Program-made: the position numbers and the translations under genes
The notes under the pieces: model-generated
Told to the model about the DNA's origin: nothing
What the model saw: the letters and a program-made list of their open reading frames with translations, nothing else
Databases searched by the model: none
Assembly: GCA_965205275.1 (NCBI GenBank)
Contig: OZ242168.1
Span: forward strand, 682,001-746,000
Origin: WTFY01 sp965205275
Lineage (GTDB): Bacteria > Pseudomonadota > Gammaproteobacteria > UBA4575
Length of the DNA stretch: 64,000 nt
Direction of reading: 5' to 3'
Part shown: positions 35,510 to 42,742 of the stretch, piece by piece
Numbering within the stretch: the stretch's first letter is position 1
Layout: every line of letters begins with the position of its first letter

Positions 35510-36556
35510 CTACTTATTCATTGTAAGGAGAAGTTTCAGTCGATAATTATCAGCAACCACCGCAAGAATTAACAAAATACCAATAACCACCATTTGCAAA
35601 TAAGAGTTTAGCTGTAATAGATTCATACCATTTTGGACTAGAATGATAAAAATCGCGCCCAATACAACTCCGCTTAATTTTCCGATGCCACCAAAAATAC
35701 TCACGCCACCGATTGCACATGCGGCAATGGACATAAGGGGATACTCGACTCCGATATTGGATTCTCCACTCTCTAAGCGGGCGGTGAGCAATAAGGTTGC
35801 TACCCCTGTTATCAACCCTGCAAGCACATATGTAATAAATATTACACGCTTAGTATTAATGCCTGACAATTCAGCAGCTTTTGGATTTCCACCAATTGCG
35901 TAGAAATATCGTCCAAGTCGAGTCCAGTTAATTAAAAAATACATACCAATTATAAAAAAAACTGTAATATAGACAGGGACAGAAATCCCAAACACTTTTC
36001 CATATCCAAAAAAATCAGAAAAGCCACCTGGCATGCCATAAACAGGTGTTCCACCAGTTGTATAAAATGCAAGTCCAGCTACGACTGATGATACGGCAAG
36101 TGTCATTACAAACGGCGGGACATCAAATACAGCTATTCCAAACCCATTAAACGCACCAATTGCAATCGTTGTTGCCATGCCTGCAAGACAACCCATAGTG
36201 ATAGCAAACTCAGGCGACACTCCATTCGCTGAAAGCGTTACCATCGTAATGGATGTAGTTACAGAACTCATAGCAAACATAGTGCCAATGGACAAATCTA
36301 ACCCACGAGTTAATAAGACTATCATTTGTGCCATTGCAGCCAATACCAAATAAGTCGATTGGCGTGCCACTGTAGATAGATTCGATTCTGTAAGAAACGT
36401 ATCCGTTGCACTTGTTAAAAAAATAACTGCGATAACCAAAAACCAGGGCAGCACTCCCGCTTTTACAAATACAATTTGTATTAGGTTTATCACTTTCTCT
36501 AATATTCTCACACCTAAATATCCTTCATTAATGCTTTTTACTTGATTCGAATTCAT
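35510..36556 (-). CDS. ABC transporter permease, RbsC-like
   Basis: A membrane permease of about 348 residues from the ribose/autoinducer type (BPD_transp_2 fold) with some eight to ten hydrophobic spans, including QMIVLLTRGLDLSIGTMFAM near the middle, the conserved loop GRYFYAIGGNPKAAELSGIN and GGVSIFGGIGKLSGVVLGA. ATG 36556 overlaps the ATPase stop as ATGA; a GTG three codons earlier is the alternative. It would form the channel with the ATPase at 36553-38094; the substrate is set by the binding protein at 38233-39408. Confidence 0.9.
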   Translation of the reverse strand: MNSNQVKSINEGYLGVRILEKVINLIQIVFVKAGVLPWFLVIAVIFLTSATDTFLTESNLSTVARQSTYLVLAAMAQMIVLLTRGLDLSIGTMFAMSSVTTSITMVTLSANGVSPEFAITMGCLAGMATTIAIGAFNGFGIAVFDVPPFVMTLAVSSVVAGLAFYTTGGTPVYGMPGGFSDFFGYGKVFGISVPVYITVFFIIGMYFLINWTRLGRYFYAIGGNPKAAELSGINTKRVIFITYVLAGLITGVATLLLTARLESGESNIGVEYPLMSIAACAIGGVSIFGGIGKLSGVVLGAIFIILVQNGMNLLQLNSYLQMVVIGILLILAVVADNYRLKLLLTMNK

Positions 36557-38094
36557 TGCGAGCACGCCTTCTTTTCAAAGAAATATTTCAGTACACTTTG
36601 TTCTGATAATTGCTCTTTTGGTAATTCAGCCTGTAACACACCATGGTGCATTACATATGCGCGGTGAGCAAGATGTAATATTTCTGGCAAATCTGAAGAT
36701 ATAAGCACCACACCTGCACCTTCTTCACATAGCTCACCGATAAATTTATAAATTAACATTCGTGCACCAACATCCACACCTACTGTAGGCTCATCAAATA
36801 TGAACAGCTTAACGTCACGAACTAATGCTTTGCCAATTAACGCTTTTTGTTGATTTCCTCCAGAAAAATGTTCTACATCGCGTTCAATATTAGGTGGATT
36901 TAAATCTAATTTTTTCGATACACCTTCTACTATTTTCTTTTCGCTTGCCCTTCGCAGAAACCAATTGTAGGAAAACGTTTTTAGCCCAAGGGAAACCAAT
37001 GATACGTTTTCCCTAACGTTTTGAACCATTACCAAACCTTCTTCTCGCCTATCCGAAGGCAAGTAGTACATACCTCGATCTAACATCACGCGGGGACGCA
37101 AAAAATTTATGTGTTGTTTACTGCTATAAACTGTATTACCACAAAAATTTATTTTCCCACTTACAATATTTTCTAACCCAAATACAGCGCGCCCTACATG
37201 TGACTTACCGGATCCCACGAGTCCTGCAATCCCAACAACTTCCCCTCCACGTATTTCCATCGAGACATCTTGTACAATATTATTTTGAAGTGTTAGGTCC
37301 TCAATTTTTAATAATGCCTTATGAGGTTTTGACTGAATATCTGGAAAAATTTGGTCAATTATGCGTCCTGTCATTAATTCAACTAACCTTTCTTCGCTCG
37401 CTTCTTTAACTGGTATGGTTGACACAAATTTACCATCACGAAGTACTGTAATTCGATCTCCAATTCTTTGAATTTCATTAATTCTATGCGTGATGTAAAT
37501 GATGCCTATCCCATCACGTTTCAGCTCTTTAATTCTTGAGAAAAGTTGGTCTGTTTCACGTTCCGTAAGTGATGCAGTTGGTTCATCAAGAATGACTACC
37601 GAAGGTTTGGTTCGAAATGCTTTTGCAATTTCAACCATCTGTTGTTCCGCACGAGACAAATACATCACTAATTGATTGGGTTGAAGCGGGAAACCCAGTT
37701 TTTTCAATATTTCATTGGCTTTATCGCGTAATAGATTTTTATCTAGAAGTGGTCCACGTGTCATTTCTGATCCAAGAAACAAGTTTTCTCCAACTGTCAG
37801 TTGTGGAATGATAGAAAATTCCTGAAAAACAGCACTGATTCCAAAATCACGAGCTTGGCGCACAGATTGCAGCTCTACTTTTTTTCCATTTAAATAAATC
37901 TTGCCTTTCGTGGCACGATATACACCTGCAATGATTTGAATAAGAGTTGATTTACCTGCACCATTTTCGCCAAACAACACATGTACTTCGCCTCTTCGTA
38001 CATCTAGACTGACCTCGTCTAGTGCTAAGGTTCCAGGAAACTGTTTAGAGATGTTTTCAACACGTAGCAGCACTGAATTGTCAACCGCTTTCAT
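36553..38094 (-). CDS. ABC transporter ATP-binding protein, RbsA-like (two domains)
   Basis: A 513-residue ATPase with two nucleotide-binding domains, as in sugar-type importers. First domain: Walker A in FGENGAGKSTLIQIIAG, signature-like LSRAEQQMVEIAKA, Walker B VVILDEPTASLT. Second domain: degenerate Walker A GLVGSGKSHVGRAVFG, signature SGGNQQKALIGKAL and FIFDEPTVGVD. The degeneracy of one half is normal in this family. It lies between the binding-protein and permease genes. Confidence 0.92.
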   Translation of the reverse strand: MKAVDNSVLLRVENISKQFPGTLALDEVSLDVRRGEVHVLFGENGAGKSTLIQIIAGVYRATKGKIYLNGKKVELQSVRQARDFGISAVFQEFSIIPQLTVGENLFLGSEMTRGPLLDKNLLRDKANEILKKLGFPLQPNQLVMYLSRAEQQMVEIAKAFRTKPSVVILDEPTASLTERETDQLFSRIKELKRDGIGIIYITHRINEIQRIGDRITVLRDGKFVSTIPVKEASEERLVELMTGRIIDQIFPDIQSKPHKALLKIEDLTLQNNIVQDVSMEIRGGEVVGIAGLVGSGKSHVGRAVFGLENIVSGKINFCGNTVYSSKQHINFLRPRVMLDRGMYYLPSDRREEGLVMVQNVRENVSLVSLGLKTFSYNWFLRRASEKKIVEGVSKKLDLNPPNIERDVEHFSGGNQQKALIGKALVRDVKLFIFDEPTVGVDVGARMLIYKFIGELCEEGAGVVLISSDLPEILHLAHRAYVMHHGVLQAELPKEQLSEQSVLKYFFEKKACSQ

Positions 38095-38232
38095 TACATT
38101 ACCCTTGTGGGTAGTAGGGAGCCGACTTTAATGGGACCATCGACTCCTCTGATGCAGTTCCTTCAATACGGCAGTTAAATTGAGCAGACATTTGCATTCG
38201 TCTACTAAATTAACGCATGTGCTAGATAGATT

Positions 38233-39408
38233 TCAGTCCACTCGAAACACAGGCTTCCAACCATCTGGCGCCAATGTCGAAGCTGGATCGAATTCAGCTA
38301 TATTCTCTTTGGTTACAACAGTTGGAACTGGCTGCACATGTTCAGTTATTCGATCCGGATTGCCATGTTCAGGTGTTCCACCAGTAGCCATTGGAAGTCC
38401 TTCGAGAATTCGCACAGCTTGATCGATAGCAATTTGACCTTGGAGCACCATGTGATCAGTTGGCGCCATATCCATACGACCTTGCTTTAAAAGTATATGA
38501 GATCCAGTATTGTAATAGTAGGCAACTAAACGAGTTGTATCTTGAATTCCACGATCACGAACCACTCCAACTGCAGCTTCAATCGTGGGTGTTGCGCCTA
38601 CAATGTAATTTAGATCGGTTGTACCACCCGACGTGCGTGAAGCAACTACATCTTCAACAAGCTTTAACTGAATACTTTTCCCAGTATCACCCCATTTTGT
38701 TGCAATAATCTCAACATCACTACCTTTTACTGCATCATGACAGCCTTTGTCACCAGCAACCGACCAAGCAGCTCCTGGAGGACCAGGAAACCAAGCAGCT
38801 GATGTATTGCCGCTACCCTCTGGATGTTTTTTAGCAATCCAATCGCATGCCAAATAACCAAGTAAATACCAACTTTCTAAAATTTTTGCATCGACTTGAG
38901 TACCAATTCCATTAACCAAATCAATAACAGGTATTCCTTTTCCACGAATTTCATCGACTTGATTGATATTACCTTTCCCTGAAATTGCAGATAGAATTAA
39001 AACTTCAGCTCCTGCTGATATGCAATCTTCTACTTGGCGAAGTTGCCGCTCAAGATTGGTATAGCCACCTGCTTCAAGCAATGTGACTTTTTGACCGAGT
39101 CTTTTACCTTCTGAAATAATTCCATAACCGACTCCAACCCAATAAGAATCTTTTAAATGTGGGAAAGAAACACAAATGTTGTGTTTCTTTTTAACTTGAT
39201 CAGGTGATAGAGGAACATATTTAGCAGCAGGTAGCTTTGCGGCATTGTTCTCAGGAAGTGCCCAACATTCATCACTACCGTCCGAGCAGGATGGATTATA
39301 GGGATTAACGTCAGCAGGCCACCAATCTTTTGCATTAAGTGGTGATGTTATCATTAAGATAGTTGAAAATAGTACAGCTAACTTGATTGTATTAAATATC
39401 ATACTCAT
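38233..39408 (-). CDS. Periplasmic substrate-binding protein, TorT/RbsB-like
   Basis: An exported binding protein of about 391 residues from ATG 39408 (GAGAGGT upstream), with signal peptide MSMIFNTIKLAVLFSTILMI and likely cleavage after LNA. The mature protein begins with a Cys-containing extension (NPYNPSCSDGSDECWALP), then a periplasmic-binding fold: HNICVSFPHLKDSYWVGVGY, TLLEAGGYTNLERQLRQVED, AEVLILSAISG and VVRDRGIQDTTRLVAYYYNTG. It resembles TorT-type proteins more than ribose-binding proteins; E. coli TorT binds TMAO, so a small methylated amine ligand is a reasonable guess but not shown. Confidence 0.85.
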   Translation of the reverse strand: MSMIFNTIKLAVLFSTILMITSPLNAKDWWPADVNPYNPSCSDGSDECWALPENNAAKLPAAKYVPLSPDQVKKKHNICVSFPHLKDSYWVGVGYGIISEGKRLGQKVTLLEAGGYTNLERQLRQVEDCISAGAEVLILSAISGKGNINQVDEIRGKGIPVIDLVNGIGTQVDAKILESWYLLGYLACDWIAKKHPEGSGNTSAAWFPGPPGAAWSVAGDKGCHDAVKGSDVEIIATKWGDTGKSIQLKLVEDVVASRTSGGTTDLNYIVGATPTIEAAVGVVRDRGIQDTTRLVAYYYNTGSHILLKQGRMDMAPTDHMVLQGQIAIDQAVRILEGLPMATGGTPEHGNPDRITEHVQPVPTVVTKENIAEFDPASTLAPDGWKPVFRVD

Positions 39409-39467
39409 ATTTACCTCTCTTATATGTATACTAAACATTACTAGATAAAATTAAATTTTATTTTGTA

Positions 39468-39815
39468 TTAAAGAACACCTTCTTTACGTTGCCCAACATA
39501 AAACGCCAATCCAGATGATTTCGATGCAAAAGTCACTGAGGTTCCTTTATCGAAATAAACAACATCGCCAGGCTTTAGTGTTACAGTCACACTGTTCTCG
39601 GTAATTGTCATTTCCCCTTCAAGCATCATTTTGCATTCATCATAGCTGTAGGTGTAATCGAGTGGACTGCCTGATTCCATTCGGAACATCCCACATGTAA
39701 TAGGAGCATCTTTATTATTTGAAGACACGACGTCTTCCAGAAATGCATTTATTCCATCTATGTTTAAAGATGCTATATCCATAGATTGCGTTTTTTCAAA
39801 ATATTTCATTCCCAT
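39468..39815 (-). CDS. EutQ-like cupin protein (cytoplasmic)
   Basis: A 115-residue single cupin barrel of the ethanolamine-utilisation EutQ type. Seen are ITCGMFRMESGSPLDYTYSY, ECKMMLEGEMTITENS, LKPGDVVYFDKGTSVTFAS and FYVGQRKEGVL. No signal peptide. It is the first gene of the minus-strand unit that continues into the transporter (59-base gap). The classical metal-binding His residues of cupins are not obvious. Its secreted paralogue lies at 46793-47230 and a relic of a third copy at 40916-40960. Confidence 0.82.
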   Translation of the reverse strand: MGMKYFEKTQSMDIASLNIDGINAFLEDVVSSNNKDAPITCGMFRMESGSPLDYTYSYDECKMMLEGEMTITENSVTVTLKPGDVVYFDKGTSVTFASKSSGLAFYVGQRKEGVL

Positions 39816-40064
39816 AGTTTTACCTTTATATTTTTATGGAAACACAACGTGTTTCTATTTAATCTTTAATTCGAATAACATATATTTTTACTTAAATATA
39901 TTATATCTTATGCAAATTAGTATTACGGGTAATATTCAAAATGCATATGACAAAATATTCCTAAAAATGCGGAATAATTTTTCTAACCATGACAAAATAT
40001 ACTCATACTAATACGTATCAAATCAAGTATATTTATCTCTACTATGATTATTTAGGGTGCCAAT
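39816..40064. promoter_or_regulatory. Divergent promoter region between cupin operon and LuxR-type regulator
   Basis: About 250 very AT-rich bases between two divergent starts. They must hold both promoters; several A/T-rich near-palindromes (for example around ACTAATACGTATC near 40006-40018) are possible operator sites for the regulator, but none can be assigned. Confidence 0.45.
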
Positions 40065-40874
40065 TTGCCTGTGACTGAAATGCAGTCAAGCATATTTGAG
40101 AATGAGCCCCCAACAACGAAAGAGCTCAAAAAGTATTTTGTTGATGAAAATTTAAATAATACGTCACGAGAATCTATTGATTGTGCTGCGCACATGATCC
40201 TTGTTATAGAAAGCCCCAAAGAAACTGTTCATGTGGGGCTTGCACACATGGTAAATAGACTCAAAGTATGTCGAGCAGATGCAGGATTTGCCGTACCCGA
40301 TACTGAAATTTACACACCAATATCAGAGTACTGCAGTGAAGATACTAACCCACCATCGATAGTTGGATGTGTATTACCGAATCAGCATGAAACAATGCAG
40401 AGAGTTTGGAATAGCCCTTCACCTGTAAAGTATGAGGATGTTGAACATAATCCACAGCTTTCACTCATCAAAAAAAAGCTTCAGTCTCTTAAATGTAAGT
40501 CTATGTTAATGCAGCGTTTAGTTTGGAACGATAAAGCAATTGGAATTGCTTGTGTAGACCACACCATTACCAACCATGTTTGGAATCAAACAGAAATAGA
40601 TTTTATGGAAAGATTCTGTACAAAATTTTTAGCGCCACTGGCAAGCATAAGCAACTACTGGCATAGCCCTAAAATGCATCATATGTTTAAAAAACCATCA
40701 AATTCAGAATTAGACGCAATTCGATTGGCTTCTAAAGGCATGAGTAGCAAACAAATTGCTGCCAAATTAAGTAAATCTGTTAGGACTGTTGAGAATCAGT
40801 TACGACATGCACGTAAGCGATTAAATGCACACAATCTCGTTGAGCTAATTAATAAATGTGAACCTTGGATATAA
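40065..40874 (+). CDS. GAF-like sensor / LuxR-type transcriptional regulator
   Basis: A 269-residue regulator. Residues about 35-195 look like a GAF-type sensory domain; the C-terminal 65 residues are a LuxR helix-turn-helix: SELDAIRLASKGMSSKQIAA and KLSKSVRTVENQLRHARKRL. Start choices are TTG 40065 (after TAGGG), GTG 40071 and ATG 40080. Several Cys residues in the sensor (DAGFAVPDTEIYTPISEYC onward) could matter. It is divergent from the cupin-transporter-synthase unit and is the likely local regulator. Confidence 0.82.
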   Translation: MPVTEMQSSIFENEPPTTKELKKYFVDENLNNTSRESIDCAAHMILVIESPKETVHVGLAHMVNRLKVCRADAGFAVPDTEIYTPISEYCSEDTNPPSIVGCVLPNQHETMQRVWNSPSPVKYEDVEHNPQLSLIKKKLQSLKCKSMLMQRLVWNDKAIGIACVDHTITNHVWNQTEIDFMERFCTKFLAPLASISNYWHSPKMHHMFKKPSNSELDAIRLASKGMSSKQIAAKLSKSVRTVENQLRHARKRLNAHNLVELINKCEPWI

Positions 40875-41178
40875 ATATTATTGCAAAGGGATGCTCATAA
40901 TTTTAATTTAATACGTTATAGAACCCCTAACTTTCTTTGCCCTACATAAAAAGCTTTACCATATGTTTATTGTTAGGTTGCCGTTGATAAATTCCCTGAA
41001 AGTTTATAATGACGAAGCTGGATTATTTTTATTACTCAATAGGTAGTAAGCCTTTCGGGCAATTGACCCGTACTGCAATCACAACCAATCATCACGTGGC
41101 TATTCAATGACATGCTGAGAGCCATAAACCTGTGGGGTCGTACTGCTGAAAAATAGTATATTAGTGTAGGAATTCTTC
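40875..41178. other. Intergenic region with a relic of a cupin gene
   Basis: About 300 bases between the regulator and the oxidase operon. The only recognisable content is the minus-strand cupin tail at 40916-40960. The promoter of the oxidase operon should lie in the last 150 bases. Confidence 0.5.
40916..40960 (-). pseudogene. Relic of an EutQ-like cupin C-terminus
   Basis: The minus strand reads GKAFYVGQRKLGVL and a stop, matching the last residues of the cupin at 39468-39815 (GLAFYVGQRKEGVL and stop). Only two codons upstream there is a stop in this frame, so the rest is lost. Confidence 0.65.
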
Positions 41179-42420
41179 ATGCCCTGGGGTCTATTAAAAT
41201 ATGGTTTTGCTTCCAAGTATCCGGCCCGTCGGGATATTCCTGCCCCGTGTGATTTAAAAAAGTCTTACGATGTTGTCATCATCGGGGCTGGAGGGCATGG
41301 TCTGTCCATTGCCTATCACCTGGCCCGTTATCACGGCATTACCGATGTAGCTGTACTGGACAAGGGATATGTGGGTGGTGGCAATACCGCACGCAATACT
41401 GCAGTAATACGGTCTAACTATATCTCCCCTGAAGCCGTTGCATTTTATAAAGCCTCTGTCGAGCTGTTTAAAAATCTGGCGAACGAACTGGGGTATAACC
41501 AGATGTATTCCCAGCGTGGCCAGCTTACCCTTGCACACTCGGACGCCAATGTGCGTACATTTGCATTGCGCGCAGAAGTCAACAAGCACTTGGGAGTCCG
41601 GTCCGAAATGGTGGATCGAAAACAAATTCGTGAAATCGTACCTTGCCTGAACATGGATAAAAACATGCGCTTTCCGATTCAGGCAGGCCTGTGGCACCGT
41701 GACGGTGGTACGGCACGGCATGATTCGGTTGCCTGGGGGTATGCGATGCGAGCGGCGCAGATGGGCGTTGAAATTCATCAGCATACCGAAGTAACCGGCA
41801 TGCAGATTAACGCAGGCAAAGTCACGGCGGTGGAGACAACCCGTGGCACCATCCAATGCAACCATGCCGTCCAGGCTGTTGCAGGCATGAGTTCGGTAGT
41901 TGCAAAAATGGCCGGAATTCGACTGCCTATTCGAAGCTACCCTTTGCAAGCCATGGTTACACAGCCGGTCAAGCCTTTTCTTGACCCGTTAGTGAGCTCT
42001 GCGGGACTGCATGCCTATGTCTCGCAAACCGCACGCGGTGAAATTGTCATCGGTGGCGGTTCCGACCCGTATGAGTTGTACTCTACACGTTCGACCCTGG
42101 ATCTTAAAGAAAGCCTTATCGCGCACACGCTTGAGCTGTTCCCTTTCATTGCCGAGTTGAAACTGCTGCGACAGTGGGCTGGAATCACGGATATGACACC
42201 TGATTACAGCCCTGTCATGGGAGAAAGCCCGGTAAAGAATTACTGGCTGGATGCCGGCTGGGGTACCTGGGGATTCAAGGCGACACCTATTTCAGGAAAG
42301 TGTATGGCGGAAACCCTTGCAAACGAGAAGGCGGTTGAAATGATCCAGCCATTTGGGCTTGAGCGATTCAAGGCCTTCAGGCTGTCCAACGAGGCGGGGG
42401 CCACCGCTGCAAGCCACTAG
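41179..42420 (+). CDS. Sarcosine oxidase beta-subunit-like FAD protein (SoxB/MgdA-like)
   Basis: A 413-residue DAO-fold flavoprotein, the catalytic subunit of heterotetrameric sarcosine oxidase or N-methylglutamate dehydrogenase, which oxidises an N-methyl amine. The FAD motif VVIIGAGGHGLSIAYHL is near residue 33; GGGNTARNTAVIRSNY and DGGTARHDSVAWGYA follow, the latter with His181, the position of covalent FMN attachment in this family. AGITDMTPDYSPVMGESP and WGTWGFKATPISGKCMAE close the FAD site. It is followed by delta, alpha and gamma genes in the usual order, and its composition is more GC-rich than the block before it. Confidence 0.92.
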   Translation: MPWGLLKYGFASKYPARRDIPAPCDLKKSYDVVIIGAGGHGLSIAYHLARYHGITDVAVLDKGYVGGGNTARNTAVIRSNYISPEAVAFYKASVELFKNLANELGYNQMYSQRGQLTLAHSDANVRTFALRAEVNKHLGVRSEMVDRKQIREIVPCLNMDKNMRFPIQAGLWHRDGGTARHDSVAWGYAMRAAQMGVEIHQHTEVTGMQINAGKVTAVETTRGTIQCNHAVQAVAGMSSVVAKMAGIRLPIRSYPLQAMVTQPVKPFLDPLVSSAGLHAYVSQTARGEIVIGGGSDPYELYSTRSTLDLKESLIAHTLELFPFIAELKLLRQWAGITDMTPDYSPVMGESPVKNYWLDAGWGTWGFKATPISGKCMAETLANEKAVEMIQPFGLERFKAFRLSNEAGATAASH

Positions 42421-42431
42421 GGAATATACAC

Positions 42432-42707
42432 ATGAAAGTAATGAACTGCCCGCTTAATGGCCTGCGAAATATTTCAGAATTCATCTGCTTCGGCGAAGTT
42501 TCAAAAATGCCTCACCCGGATGATGTCAGTGATGCTGAATGGGCGGATTTTATCTGGATGTCGAACAATGCCGCAGGCGTGGTGCAGGAATGGTGGTGCC
42601 ATGTTGCAACGACATACTGGTTTATTGCAGAACGCAATACGGTTACGGACGAGATCATGAAAACCTACCCTGCGAGCGATGTTTTTACCGCGAGGATCAA
42701 TTTTTAA
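42432..42707 (+). CDS. Sarcosine oxidase delta-subunit-like protein (SoxD/MgdB-like)
   Basis: A 91-residue small subunit. The family shape is visible: a Cys near residue 5 (NCPLNGLRNISEF), DAEWADFIWMSNNAAGVVQE, EWWCHVATTYWFIAERNTVT. Typical SoxD binds zinc with a CPxCG-type pair; here the second Cys of that pair is Asn, leaving the zinc site doubtful. It starts 11 bases after the beta gene and precedes the alpha gene, whose frame overlaps it only upstream of the chosen start. Confidence 0.85.
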   Translation: MKVMNCPLNGLRNISEFICFGEVSKMPHPDDVSDAEWADFIWMSNNAAGVVQEWWCHVATTYWFIAERNTVTDEIMKTYPASDVFTARINF

Positions 42708-42742
42708 ATCGCTTTAAAATCAATAAAGATCAATCATATATC

